64,000 nucleotides of DNA from an uncultured SAR86 cluster bacterium (GCA_902554355.1 CACDOC010000002.1:1-64000), one strand, 5' to 3'. Shown: positions 44,609 through 54,644, counted from the stretch's first letter. Notes: generated by a model from the sequence alone, not told the origin. A program made the numbers and translations.

Positions 44609-46312
44609 TTAGCTCCTTACACTTGAGAATAAAGACAATAAATCAGATTTACTGCCATTTACTTTAATAGAACCAGTTACCATAGAAATAGGTAGGCTTT
44701 TAAAACCAGTTAGCACGGCTTTCATATCTTCTTCTTTAGCTAAAACTTGTACACTTGAACCAGCCACCTCAAAAGGCTGAATCTCTAATACACCCTTTCT
44801 TAAAAACAATGAGAACTTTTTACCGGTATCAGTAAATTGGAATAAGAGTTGAATATCTTTTTCAATCGATTTCTCAGGTACAACACTTACCTTCAATATT
44901 TCTAACATGGCTTCAATGGGATACTTATTGATCGATTCTTGCGTAGGCGCTAATAAATTATTTTGCTTATAGTTCTCGTCTAATAATGCAGCACTACTTA
45001 AGTAGAAATATCTTGAATTGGGGTTACTTTCTCTTTCTCCTAATGCCTGTAAACATGATTGTCTTAAAATATTTGTTTCTTTATTGTTTGGTTTAGTTAG
45101 TAGTAAATAATCAGTAAGTTGTAAGGCCCATTGGTATTGTTCTTTCTTAAAAGATTCTTCTGCAATACTGAATAACTTTTCCCATCCCCCAGCAAGGGCA
45201 ATAATATTATTAGCTTCTTCCATTCGTGGTAACGGCTTTAGGGTAGATGGATTGCCGTCAAACCAGCCTAAGTAGCCTGAAAAAACATTTCTTGCAGACC
45301 ATTCTGGAGAACCATAAAACTCCTTTAAGAAAGGGGAATCACCTAAATGTTTTGGTAAAGAAATTTTTTCAGCTATTTCATCAGGACCCATACCAAGATT
45401 CATCATCCTTATGGTCTGATCATGGACATATTGAATACCATCCCTGTAAGTGGTTAATGTTTTATAAATCTCTTCTTTTCCAGAAATAGGTCTTGTGTGG
45501 CTTGGAATGAGGTGCTCAGGTTCAAGATATCTCATCATATCTATACTATTTACCCAACCTGCCAGATCTCTATAAGGAGTGCCTCTAATTGTATAAAGAT
45601 TAGGAAAAGTCTTATAAAAGTTATCACCAGGAAATAAAGCTTTTTTATCTGGCAACCAAACAAACAACTGATCATTTGTCTCTCCTGGAGCATGGTATAA
45701 GACTACTTTTATACCCGAAACTTCGAACTCTAATTTATCTTCAAAAACTTTAGTGGGGTAAAGTAAACCAGGCGTCCTTCCATCCTTTCCAATCTCTAAA
45801 AAGGGTCCAATACCATTGTTTTCTACATCTTCGTTAGGCAGAACATTTCCAAACATCTTTCCAGATCTTGAAGAAATTATTGGCCTTAATATTCCTATTA
45901 CTCTTGAAATATATTTTTCTGTTGAAGAATGCGCATATATTTCAGGATCTGAATCTTCAGCAAATACAGAAGCTCCATAAACATGATCACCATGATTATG
46001 TGTGTATATAATTGCAGAAATAGGGTTAGGGTTGATCAATTCAAAAATTTCTTTGACTTCTCTTGCCGTTTCTACTGTTCCAGTTGTATCTATGATTATG
46101 TTGGAATCTTCTCCTTCAACCATCATTGCGTTAGCTAAAGCAAAACCTATCGCCATGTGTACGCCATCCGTAACTTCGATTACTTCTTTTTGGAATTCAG
46201 AGGTATGTTGTATTAAGTCTTCTGGTGTTGAGGGAAGAGAAGTTTCTATTTCTATTTCTTCACTGCAACTAATTAAGATAAAAAAGAATAGTAAATAGAT
46301 ATAAATTTTCAT
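44609..46312 (-). CDS. Alkylsulfatase-like metallo-beta-lactamase-fold lipoprotein
   Basis: The 567-residue protein has a lipoprotein signal (LLFFFILISCS, cysteine lipobox, serine at +2, favouring the outer membrane), then the alkylsulfatase metal motif THNHGDHVYG (residues about 103-112), APGETNDQLFVWLPDKKALFPGDNFY and YLEPEHLIPSHTRP. An alkylsulfatase dimerisation region follows (GWFDGNPSTLKPL), and the C-terminus fits the SCP2-like lipid-binding domain. Members such as SdsA1 split sulfate from alkyl sulfates. It is shorter than SdsA1 (about 658). Any substrate is inferred. Confidence 0.86.
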   Translation of the reverse strand: MKIYIYLLFFFILISCSEEIEIETSLPSTPEDLIQHTSEFQKEVIEVTDGVHMAIGFALANAMMVEGEDSNIIIDTTGTVETAREVKEIFELINPNPISAIIYTHNHGDHVYGASVFAEDSDPEIYAHSSTEKYISRVIGILRPIISSRSGKMFGNVLPNEDVENNGIGPFLEIGKDGRTPGLLYPTKVFEDKLEFEVSGIKVVLYHAPGETNDQLFVWLPDKKALFPGDNFYKTFPNLYTIRGTPYRDLAGWVNSIDMMRYLEPEHLIPSHTRPISGKEEIYKTLTTYRDGIQYVHDQTIRMMNLGMGPDEIAEKISLPKHLGDSPFLKEFYGSPEWSARNVFSGYLGWFDGNPSTLKPLPRMEEANNIIALAGGWEKLFSIAEESFKKEQYQWALQLTDYLLLTKPNNKETNILRQSCLQALGERESNPNSRYFYLSSAALLDENYKQNNLLAPTQESINKYPIEAMLEILKVSVVPEKSIEKDIQLLFQFTDTGKKFSLFLRKGVLEIQPFEVAGSSVQVLAKEEDMKAVLTGFKSLPISMVTGSIKVNGSKSDLLSLFSSVRS

Positions 46313-46325
46313 TAATTGAATTATA

Positions 46326-47699
46326 TCAATTTTGTAAAGCCTTCATCCATCTTCTGGACCTATACCTAATAACTAATAACATGCCTTTTATAAAATAATC
46401 AGCTATTAAAGTTGCGTAAATCCATTCAATTGACAAACCTAATTTATACACTAAAAAGGCAAGAGGAACTCTAATTAAAACTAAACCAATCAAGGTAATT
46501 ATTAAAGGAGATTTGGTATCTCCTGCCCCTCTAACGGCACCGCCTATAGAAAACTCTATTGCCATAAAGGGTTGCATAATTCCAAGTATCCATACAAAAA
46601 CTACTGCCTTATTCACTACATCAATATCATTAATAAAGAAAGTAGATAATTCTCTAGAAAAGAGAGCTAAGATTATGCCTAGACTTCCCATTGAAAAAAC
46701 GGTCATGGTTGCTGCTCGAAAGCCAGAATCATAAGCTTTATCAGGATTCGAAGCCCCTAAATACTGTCCAGTTAAAGTAGCGCCTGCTATAGCGAAACCA
46801 TTACCAACAGTGAAAGATAACATGAGTACATTTACCCCTATGTTGTATGCAGCTACTGCGTTTGTACCGTATAAAGCTACAATCCAAAAAAAAGAAAGCA
46901 TCCCAAATTGAAATACAAATGACTCTAAGCCAGCTGGATAACTGATTGTAATCAATTGTTTTAATCTATTAGAAGTCATTGAGCCGGCCTTACCAATACC
47001 TACAGCTAGTTTCTTGCCATACCACAGACCAAGAACCAATAACGAATTAAAGGTAAAAGCTAATCCTCCAGCCAAGGCTGCGCCTACAACACCCATTTCC
47101 GGTAAACCAAACCTTCCTTCAACAAGTCCTATTAAAAGAAAAATATTGATAATATTGGTTACTAATCCTATATATAAAGGTGTCCTAGCATCTCCAGCAG
47201 CTCTTTGAGCAGTTCCTAAAACCATTGATATAGCGAATACAGGCGTAAAAAAAACCAGTATCGTTGTATAGGTTACGGATAGCTCTTGAGATGCTTCATT
47301 TAAACCAAACAAACCAATAATAGAATCTGCACCTATCCATAACAAAAAGACTGTTACAAAAGAAATGATTAGACATAATCCAATTGAAGCCCTAGTCACT
47401 TGAGCTGCTTCTATGACATCACCTGAACCAACTGCCCTAGCAACCAAAGCTGTTGTTCCTGCCATAATTGCCATCAACAAAGCTTGGAATACCCAGAAAA
47501 TTCTTTGTCCAGTTCCTACAGCTGCAACAGCTTCAGCTCCCAAAGACCCAACTGCTTTTATAGCCACAAGTCCTACAGTTGCAAAAAGTAAATTACTTAA
47601 AATGGATGGCCAAGCTAAACCCCAAACACTAAGGGATTCAGGATGAGTTATTTCTGCAGACTCTTCTATGATCTGATTTTTATCTACTTCCGTGGACAT
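46326..47699 (-). CDS. MATE-family multidrug or toxin efflux transporter
   Basis: The 457-residue protein has twelve hydrophobic segments and the family layout: LAWPSILSNLLFATVGLVAIKAVGSLG, GTGQRIFWVF, a repeat of the half-domain near GLESFVFQFGMLSFFW, and SPLIITLIGLVLIRVP. MATE proteins export drugs or metabolites with H+ or Na+; a sodium-coupled system would suit a cell with NQR, but that is inference. It lies upstream of the alkylsulfatase-like gene, 13 bases away. Confidence 0.9.
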   Translation of the reverse strand: MSTEVDKNQIIEESAEITHPESLSVWGLAWPSILSNLLFATVGLVAIKAVGSLGAEAVAAVGTGQRIFWVFQALLMAIMAGTTALVARAVGSGDVIEAAQVTRASIGLCLIISFVTVFLLWIGADSIIGLFGLNEASQELSVTYTTILVFFTPVFAISMVLGTAQRAAGDARTPLYIGLVTNIINIFLLIGLVEGRFGLPEMGVVGAALAGGLAFTFNSLLVLGLWYGKKLAVGIGKAGSMTSNRLKQLITISYPAGLESFVFQFGMLSFFWIVALYGTNAVAAYNIGVNVLMLSFTVGNGFAIAGATLTGQYLGASNPDKAYDSGFRAATMTVFSMGSLGIILALFSRELSTFFINDIDVVNKAVVFVWILGIMQPFMAIEFSIGGAVRGAGDTKSPLIITLIGLVLIRVPLAFLVYKLGLSIEWIYATLIADYFIKGMLLVIRYRSRRWMKALQN

Positions 47700-47739
47700 A
47701 AGAAAGACTGTTATAGTAACACATAACTTATTTCATCTT

Positions 47740-48327
47740 ATGGCGAAACTTTACTTCAACTACTCTTCTATGAATGCTGGTAAATCAACGATGTTGTTAC
47801 AAGCAAATCATAACTATAAGGAAAGAGGAATGAATACAGTTATCTATACTTCTAGCATAGATAATCGATATGGAAAGAAAGAGATTGTTTCTAGAATAGG
47901 CCTAAAAGCAGAATCAAATATTTTTTCTGATAGTACAGACATTTACAAAGAAATTATAAATTTTAATAAAGAAAAAAAAGTTGATTGTGTTTTGATAGAT
48001 GAAGCGCAATTTCTTAATAAGGATCAAGTTACTCAACTAGGTCAAATAGTAGATGAATTAGACATACCTGTTCTTACATTTGGAATAAGGACTGATTTTA
48101 AAGGTAATTTATTTGAAGGTAGTGAATATTTATTAGCTTGGGCAGATAACTTAAAAGAGATTAAGACAGTATGTCATTGTGGCAGAAAAGCTACCATGGT
48201 TCTAAGATTAGATAAAAGCGGAAATGTTATTGAAGAAGGGGATCAGATAGAAGTAGGCGGAAATGAGAAATACGTTTCCATATGTAGGAAACATTTCTAT
48301 GAAAAAAATATTGGTAAATCTAAATAA
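47740..48327 (+). CDS. tdk: Thymidine kinase
   Basis: Tdk phosphorylates thymidine and deoxyuridine with ATP. With the ATG at 47740 the 195-residue protein starts MAKLYFNYSSMNAGKST, which matches the E. coli start and includes the P-loop. The DEAQFLNKDQV motif and the zinc-site cysteines (TVCHCGRKA and SICRKH) are present. A GTG at 47692 extends the frame but reaches into the divergent MATE gene. It converges with the nucleoside transporter and overlaps it by eight bases. Confidence 0.95.
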   Translation: MAKLYFNYSSMNAGKSTMLLQANHNYKERGMNTVIYTSSIDNRYGKKEIVSRIGLKAESNIFSDSTDIYKEIINFNKEKKVDCVLIDEAQFLNKDQVTQLGQIVDELDIPVLTFGIRTDFKGNLFEGSEYLLAWADNLKEIKTVCHCGRKATMVLRLDKSGNVIEEGDQIEVGGNEKYVSICRKHFYEKNIGKSK

Positions 48328-49570
48328 TACCTACAATAAATCCAGTCATACACGAGGCTAAAAGAGCAGCCCAAAGTGCTTTTCCAGTTACTGATATTAG
48401 ATCATCTCTCCTTTCTGGAATCATGGCACTCATACCACTTAATAGAATACCTACACTGCTAAAATTAGCAAAACCACAAAGAGCGTATAACATAATGAGT
48501 CTGCTCTTATCTGATAAATTGTAAGTTTCAAAATCTGATAAGTACAAATAAGCTACAAACTCGTTAAGAGCTGTTTTAACACCTAATAATTGACCTGCCA
48601 TTAATGACTCTTCCCAAGGAATCCCCATAAACCAAGCTAAAGGTGCAAAAATAAATCCTAGTATCCTTTCTATTGTAATTTGTGAACCGTTTATATCCGG
48701 AAAAAAACCTAAAATAGAATTGACTAAAAACACTAGTGCCATAACTACAATCAGCATAGCTATAACGCTTAAGAAGATTTCTAATCCGTTTTTAGTTCCT
48801 TGAGTTAACGCGTCGACCGTACTTGTGTACATCTTAGAAGAATCTCCTTCTGGAAAATCTGTTTTAACTTCACTAGGAATCATCATGTTGGCGAACATAA
48901 TACCTGCAGGTACAGATATCAAAGAGGCTGTTAGGAAATGACCAATTAAGCCAATGCCATATATAGGCGTTAACATGGTTGTATAAACAACCATAACTGA
49001 GCCAGCAATAGTGGACATACCTACCGTCATTAATATCAGGAGTTCATGTCTTGTCATTGACGATAAATATGGTCTGACTAACAAAGGAGCTTCCACTTGA
49101 CCTAAAAATACATTAGCTGTTGCACCTAAACCAATTGGACCACCAACATTCAGTGGTTTCTTAAATAGTACTGAGAGCGCGTTAACAATGATAGGAATTA
49201 TCCTCCAATGCCATAGTAAGGCTGAAATTGCAGACATTAGGATAATTAGAGTCAAACCACCAAAGGCAAAGATAAAGGTTCCTCCAGGATTCGTGATATC
49301 GAAAGGTGCATTAGGTGCTCCGTCAGCTAAATAACCAAAAACAAAACCAGTTCCATAATCATTTGCAGCTTTCAACACCATGACTCCATCCGAAAGATAT
49401 TCGAAGAAAGAGCCCACTAAATCTACCCTTAATAATAAAAGAGCAAGTATTAATTGAATTAAAACTCCACTTACAATGTATTTAAGCTTTATAGCTTTTA
49501 TATTCTCACTAAATATCGCCCCTAAAAAGAGTAGAGCAAAAAAACCTATGGTTGGTTGTAAATATTCCAT
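48320..49570 (-). CDS. Concentrative nucleoside transporter (CNT family)
   Basis: The 416-residue membrane protein has the CNT blocks VFGYLADGAPNAPFDITNPGG, GPIGLGATANVFLGQVEAPLLVRPYLSSMTRHELLILMTVGMSTIAGSV and a C-terminal GFANFSSVGILLSGMSAMIPERR. CNT proteins import nucleosides with H+ or Na+. An ATG at 49570 is preferred over the TTG at 49576. The start is two bases after the stop of the dioxygenase gene, so they are probably one transcript, and tdk lies opposite. Confidence 0.9.
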   Translation of the reverse strand: MEYLQPTIGFFALLFLGAIFSENIKAIKLKYIVSGVLIQLILALLLLRVDLVGSFFEYLSDGVMVLKAANDYGTGFVFGYLADGAPNAPFDITNPGGTFIFAFGGLTLIILMSAISALLWHWRIIPIIVNALSVLFKKPLNVGGPIGLGATANVFLGQVEAPLLVRPYLSSMTRHELLILMTVGMSTIAGSVMVVYTTMLTPIYGIGLIGHFLTASLISVPAGIMFANMMIPSEVKTDFPEGDSSKMYTSTVDALTQGTKNGLEIFLSVIAMLIVVMALVFLVNSILGFFPDINGSQITIERILGFIFAPLAWFMGIPWEESLMAGQLLGVKTALNEFVAYLYLSDFETYNLSDKSRLIMLYALCGFANFSSVGILLSGMSAMIPERRDDLISVTGKALWAALLASCMTGFIVGII

Positions 49571-49572
49571 AA

Positions 49573-50505
49573 TCAAATTAACTTAATTTCTTTTAGTCTC
49601 TCCTGTAAATAATCTTCAGCCAATATGCTTTCTCTATATAAATTAGGTCTCTCTTCATCGCAACAACTAGGTAAAGTGGTTATCATCCAATCGGGATTAG
49701 GATGAACAAAAAAAGGAATAGAGTATCTTGAAGAATCAGACTGAAGTGAAGATGCTGAAACTCTATGGGTAGTTGAACATAAATAATTATTAGTTAGCCT
49801 TTGGAGCATATCACCAATATTACAAATAATTACATCTTCTTCAACAGTGGCATCTTTCCATTCTCCATTTTGAGTTAGGATTTCTAATCCTGATTTATGT
49901 CCACCTATTAGTAAAGTAATTAAATTTATATCTTCATGGGCGCCTGCCCTTTCACCGATCTCATCTTTTTTGATAGGGGGATAATGAATAGCTCTCATCA
50001 CACTATTGCCTTTATTAACTACATTAGAAAAATAACTATCTTCAAGATTAAGATATATAGCTATAGATTCTAATAGTTCACGACCAAGGTTATCGAATTG
50101 TGTGTAGAGATTATTTGCTTTTTTAGATAACTCAGGTATTTCTTTAATGATCAAATTATCATGCATCCATTTCTTGTAAGGATCATCTTGATTTAAACTT
50201 CTGCCAACGTGCCAAAATTCTTTTATATCAGGGTTCTCTCCTCCCTTTGGGGTTTCTATTTTAATTGGAGTATATCCTCTGGAACCTCCTAAATCAGGCT
50301 TGTAATAATTATCTTTGATTTCGGGAGATAGGCTGAAGAATTCTGAAAATAAAGATATTACATCCCTAACAAGATCCTTATCTATATTATGATCTTTAAT
50401 ACCTGCAAAACCCCACTGCTTAAAACTCTCTCCAAGCTCTTTGGAAAAATTAAGCTTATCTTTTTGCTTTTCTTGAAAAGATAAGATTTTAAAGGGCGTA
50501 CTCAC
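49573..50505 (-). CDS. Isopenicillin-N-synthase-like 2OG-Fe(II) dioxygenase
   Basis: The 310-residue protein has the DIOX_N-type start (KELGESFKQWGFAGIKDHNI), GSRGYTPIKIE, the iron ligands in AGAHEDINLITLLIGG (HxD) and TTHRV, and RYSIPFFVHPNPD with the 2OG-binding arginine. This family includes thymine 7-hydroxylase, plant hormone oxidases and IPNS. There is no sign of penicillin biosynthesis here. It starts with GTG and is directly upstream of a nucleoside transporter, which suggests a nucleobase or nucleoside substrate. Confidence 0.87.
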   Translation of the reverse strand: MSTPFKILSFQEKQKDKLNFSKELGESFKQWGFAGIKDHNIDKDLVRDVISLFSEFFSLSPEIKDNYYKPDLGGSRGYTPIKIETPKGGENPDIKEFWHVGRSLNQDDPYKKWMHDNLIIKEIPELSKKANNLYTQFDNLGRELLESIAIYLNLEDSYFSNVVNKGNSVMRAIHYPPIKKDEIGERAGAHEDINLITLLIGGHKSGLEILTQNGEWKDATVEEDVIICNIGDMLQRLTNNYLCSTTHRVSASSLQSDSSRYSIPFFVHPNPDWMITTLPSCCDEERPNLYRESILAEDYLQERLKEIKLI

Positions 50506-50559
50506 TTATTTTTTGTTTAAGGTGTAAAAAATGCAAGTTTACGTCAAAATAAGTATTAC

Positions 50560-51453
50560 ATGTCAAAAATTTATGGTTTTGGGAATGCATTAATTGATAT
50601 TGAAATTCAAATTAATGAAGATCAGCTAGCTTCCATTGGTATACCTAAAGGAAGTATGCAACATATCAATAAAGATAAAAAAGACATTCTTTTACATGAA
50701 TATAAAGATTTAATTAGATCAAAGAATCCAGGAGGCTCTATAGCGAATAGTCTTTTTGCAGCAGAGAATTTTGGAGCTTCAACGTGCTTTTCTTGTTCTA
50801 TAGGAGATGATGAAGATGGACATTTATTTTTAGACTCTTACTCTAAAAAACAAAAGGTTTTCTATAATTTTTCAGAAGAACCTACTGGAGTTTGCTTAGT
50901 TTTTATAACTCCTGATGGAGAAAGAACTATGGCATCTAATCTATCAGCTAATTACCAATTAAACCCTCAATGCATAAATTCAGAACTTTTAGAAAGTTGT
51001 AACTATCTATTGTTTGATAATTTTAGTCTAGCTACCGACTCAGGCAATAAAACAGCTCACTACTGTTTAGGTAATATAAAAAATGAAGTTAAAGTTTGTT
51101 TTGGATTGGCAGATTCAAAACTTGTCAGTGAAAACTTGGATAAAATAAGAGACCTAAGCAATAAAGTAATTCATTGTCTTTCAGGTAATAAACTAGAGCA
51201 TGATGAATTGGACAAGAATATATCTTTAAGCTTTCAGAATAGATTGATTTCTCATGGAGTTAATGGCGCATCTATAAATGGAATACAAATTAGTGCTCCA
51301 AAAATAAAATTGGTAAACACAAATGGAGCGGGAGATTCTTTGATAGGTGCTTACATAGCATTAGAGGAAGAAATTGGACAGGAAAAAGCTTTAGAAGAAG
51401 CCGTTAATTATTCCTCAAAAGTTTGCTCTGTTAATGGTCCAAGGCTTAGATAA
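50560..51453 (+). CDS. PfkB-family carbohydrate/nucleoside kinase
   Basis: The 297-residue protein has the PfkB N-terminal GFGNALIDIEIQI, the substrate glycine motif NPGGSIANSLFAAENFG, a lid-type TMASNLSANYQL and the C-terminal signature NTNGAGDSLIGAYI with the catalytic aspartate. The GNALID start and position near a nucleoside transporter favour a nucleoside or adenosine kinase over a sugar kinase, but that is inference. A strong terminator follows. Confidence 0.88.
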   Translation: MSKIYGFGNALIDIEIQINEDQLASIGIPKGSMQHINKDKKDILLHEYKDLIRSKNPGGSIANSLFAAENFGASTCFSCSIGDDEDGHLFLDSYSKKQKVFYNFSEEPTGVCLVFITPDGERTMASNLSANYQLNPQCINSELLESCNYLLFDNFSLATDSGNKTAHYCLGNIKNEVKVCFGLADSKLVSENLDKIRDLSNKVIHCLSGNKLEHDELDKNISLSFQNRLISHGVNGASINGIQISAPKIKLVNTNGAGDSLIGAYIALEEEIGQEKALEEAVNYSSKVCSVNGPRLR

Positions 51454-51485
51454 AAAAAAACGCCACTCCGTGGTGGCGTTTTTTC
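51452..51485 (+). terminator. Intrinsic terminator after the PfkB kinase gene
   Basis: An ACGCCAC/GTGGCGT stem (51460-51466 and 51473-51479) is followed by a T-run and preceded by an A-run, so it can work in both directions. It separates the kinase from the convergent TonB receptor. Confidence 0.92.
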
Positions 51486-51497
51486 TAAATAACAGAA

Positions 51498-54400
51498 TTA
51501 GAATTCGTATTTAAATCCTAGATTCCACTGATAAGAAGACTGACCGTCTTTGTTATAGACGTACAATCCATCATCAGGGTCTACACCCACGATATTATAT
51601 CTTCCTTGAGAATCATAAGGATTATCTTCATCTAAGATAATCTGTCTGCTTCTGTTGCTGTACTCTCTTACAATTCCTCTGTCATCATTCAACAGGTTAA
51701 GAATATTCGTTACGTCTAGGTAAAGGATAACTTTTCCAATTCCTGTATTTATGTCTTGAGTTATTCTTAAGTCTAAAGATGAGTTCCAAGGGCTATTGAA
51801 AGCATTTCTTGGAGCTATTCCACCTTTGTACTGAGAAAGGCCAGTGTTGTTAACGTGAGCCATTACAGCATTTGCTACTGCATCACTTGCAAAGACAACG
51901 TTAGGATCATTTACACCAGAAGGAACGTAAGCAGCATCATATCCACCATCACTTCTACTATTAGCAAAAGCATCATCATATCCATCGAATGTAACACTGT
52001 AAGGTTCACCTGATTTTCTAACGTAAACCAGTGAGAATCTTGTGTCGTTTTCACCAATTAATTGAGTGGTGTAATCCAATGTTGAGATTAGTTTATGTTC
52101 AACCATAAAATTCGATCGTTGAGCGGTGATGTTTTCGCCATCAGCCCTAACAGACCTTCCGTATGAACTTTCACTTTGAGCACTAGTTAATTCGAAAATA
52201 TCTGTAGCTCTCATATTGGTATAACCTGCGTACCACTTAATATTATTATCAAACTCTTTGAAAGCAGAAATAGTCCAAGCTTCAGTTGTGCCCTGTTCAG
52301 TATTAGTTAGGTTGTAATCACCTCTGCCACCATAAACACCTCTGCCATCAGCTAGAGTAGTTTTCTTATAGTGACCTAAGTCTCTAAAGAATACTGCCTG
52401 TCTAACTTGATCAAGGTTGTACTCTAAAGTTACATCCCATCCGCTTTGAGTAATCACATCTAAGGCTAAACTTGTTCTCCATGATGAAGGTGCTTCAAAA
52501 TGAGGATCAGTACTTTGAGCCACTCCGTAAGGGTTATTTCCATCAGGAACAACGTACTTAGAAGGAGGGGTTAGCCAGAAAGCTGTCGGATCACTTCCAA
52601 CAGGCATGTATCCAGGGAAATTACTTGCTGTCTCATCAAATGAGAACCAACCCCTGTAATCACCTGTAGCTCCTGTTCTAGAATAAGCATTACCATACCA
52701 AACTCGAGGTATTCTACCCATGAATAGGCCTCGTCCACCTCTTAATGTCGCAGCTACAACTCTATCGCTATTTCCGAATAACGAATCAGAAACATTCATG
52801 TTAAATGAAAATCTAGGTTGCAATACATCAAAATCAAACTTTGAAGCATTTGAAAAACCATATTCTTTTACAAAATTAACATTTGTATCAGGAGCGATTG
52901 GAGTTAAAACAGAGTCATATCTTACTCCGTATTGAACAGTAAGATCGCTATTTACGAACCATCTGTCTTGAATATATAAAGATTGCTTTTCAACTTCAAA
53001 GTCCGCAGCCATGCTTTGTACATTAGTATGACCAGCATAAGGTTCATGTATTCTTAGACGACTCCATTTACCGATTTTATAGTCATCAAAGCTATTAAAT
53101 CTAACTTCAGCGTTATACCTAGCGATAAATAGATTAACAACATCAGAATCATCTCTTTCATATCCTATGGTGTAAACATGGTCGTCCATATTGTAATCGG
53201 CTTTAAAAGTTAAGAATTCACTTTCTACGTTAATTAAGTTAGCTCCTCTATATCTATCTCCACCTAAAAATACATTATCCCTATCTCCAGTATCAGGATC
53301 TCTTACTGTAATGTTCATTTCCGGGAATAAATCATCTCCGTAAGAGGCATCATCTTCTTCCATCTCGTAAGAGGTGTACTTAAATTTAGTTGATAATCTA
53401 TCAGACCAATCACTGTATAAAGTGAACGAAGCTCTATCTATTTCAGGCGGCTTGTAATACCAGTTATTACTGAATACAACTCTAGACCAGTTATTGTATC
53501 TTTGAGGAGTTAAATCTTCAGAGTGAGAAAGGTTTAATGTTGCCCTGTGATCGTCACTAAGAACAGCATCTAATTTAACTGTCCATTCTTCATGAGTTTC
53601 TGGGAAAGTTACTAAATTAACGTAACCAGCATCATATCCTCCATAGTTGGCAATAGTAAACTGACGTATTTCTTCAGCTAAAGCTGTTGTTACGACACTA
53701 GCTGGGTTTTGAGCCCCGCTATCTTTGGTTCCATAAAGACCTGGAAGTGATTTTTCATTTTCTTCATATCCTACAAAGAAAAATAATTTATCTTTGATAA
53801 TAGGACCAGACGCTGTAAATGCTTTAACTTCATCTTCAAACTCTGGGAAATCTTGATCATTATAATCCCCAACATTTCCTTCATCTCTTTTTTGGTAGAA
53901 AGCTGAAGCATGGAATTCATTAGAACCTGATTTAGTCACAACGGCAATTGAACCACCTGTTGTGTTTCCTCTTGATACGTCAAATGGAGTAATGTCTATT
54001 GAGATCTGATCAACAAAATCCATACTGACAGGGTTTCTCATAGTTCCGAAACCATTGTCATTTAGTCCGAATGGGTCGTTAAAACTTACTCCATCAATAG
54101 TAAAGTCATTAAATCTAGTGTTAGCTCCCATTACACTAATCTCAGCATCTCTACCTACTCCACCATTAACAGATACACGAGGATCCATTTTCGCAAAGTC
54201 AGCAACGGATCTATTAATTGTAGGCACAGCATCCATATCAGCTCTTGTCATGAGTGTGCTTGTTCCCATCTTGAAGGCCGATGCAGGCTTGGCAGTTACT
54301 ATCACTTCATCGGCTTGCGTGCTGCTAGTTAGAGTAACTCCAAAACTTAAAGGATCACCAAGAGATAGATAAAGACCGTCTATCGACTCGGAGTCATATC

Positions 54401-54644
54401 CAGGAGCTGATACTTTAACGGTATAAGGACCACCTATTGGTAAAAAAGATAAAGAAAAACTTCCTGAACTTCCTGCATTTGTAGTCTTAGTGATACCGGT
54501 AGGCGTATGCTCAACAACTATTGTTGCACCACCAACATTAACACTTCCTCTCATACCAGAAGTTGTATCAACATCTGAATAAAAAGGTAGACTAAAAAGT
54601 GCGACTGAAAACAAGAAAATTATTTGTTTTTTGATTGATTTCAT
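51498..54644 (-). CDS. TonB-dependent receptor with a carboxypeptidase-like N-terminal domain (Oar-like)
   Basis: The 1048-residue protein has a signal peptide, then a carboxypeptidase regulatory-like domain (residues about 30-110: GSVNVGGATIVVEHTPTG), a plug domain (VIVTAKPASAF, GANTRFNDFTIDGVSFNDPFG, VVTKSGSNEFHASAFYQ) and a large beta-barrel ending in the outer-membrane signature LGFKYEF. It resembles Oar-like receptors that may import peptides or large substrates. A GGGG ribosome site lies eight bases before the ATG. No SusD-like or energy-coupling gene is nearby, and the ligand is unknown. Confidence 0.93.
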   Translation of the reverse strand: MKSIKKQIIFLFSVALFSLPFYSDVDTTSGMRGSVNVGGATIVVEHTPTGITKTTNAGSSGSFSLSFLPIGGPYTVKVSAPGYDSESIDGLYLSLGDPLSFGVTLTSSTQADEVIVTAKPASAFKMGTSTLMTRADMDAVPTINRSVADFAKMDPRVSVNGGVGRDAEISVMGANTRFNDFTIDGVSFNDPFGLNDNGFGTMRNPVSMDFVDQISIDITPFDVSRGNTTGGSIAVVTKSGSNEFHASAFYQKRDEGNVGDYNDQDFPEFEDEVKAFTASGPIIKDKLFFFVGYEENEKSLPGLYGTKDSGAQNPASVVTTALAEEIRQFTIANYGGYDAGYVNLVTFPETHEEWTVKLDAVLSDDHRATLNLSHSEDLTPQRYNNWSRVVFSNNWYYKPPEIDRASFTLYSDWSDRLSTKFKYTSYEMEEDDASYGDDLFPEMNITVRDPDTGDRDNVFLGGDRYRGANLINVESEFLTFKADYNMDDHVYTIGYERDDSDVVNLFIARYNAEVRFNSFDDYKIGKWSRLRIHEPYAGHTNVQSMAADFEVEKQSLYIQDRWFVNSDLTVQYGVRYDSVLTPIAPDTNVNFVKEYGFSNASKFDFDVLQPRFSFNMNVSDSLFGNSDRVVAATLRGGRGLFMGRIPRVWYGNAYSRTGATGDYRGWFSFDETASNFPGYMPVGSDPTAFWLTPPSKYVVPDGNNPYGVAQSTDPHFEAPSSWRTSLALDVITQSGWDVTLEYNLDQVRQAVFFRDLGHYKKTTLADGRGVYGGRGDYNLTNTEQGTTEAWTISAFKEFDNNIKWYAGYTNMRATDIFELTSAQSESSYGRSVRADGENITAQRSNFMVEHKLISTLDYTTQLIGENDTRFSLVYVRKSGEPYSVTFDGYDDAFANSRSDGGYDAAYVPSGVNDPNVVFASDAVANAVMAHVNNTGLSQYKGGIAPRNAFNSPWNSSLDLRITQDINTGIGKVILYLDVTNILNLLNDDRGIVREYSNRSRQIILDEDNPYDSQGRYNIVGVDPDDGLYVYNKDGQSSYQWNLGFKYEF

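Noticed and set aside
47692..47739. GTG at 47692 as tdk start
   Set aside because: It reaches into the divergent MATE gene and adds 16 residues absent in E. coli Tdk; the ATG at 47740 starts the conserved MAKLYFNYS sequence.
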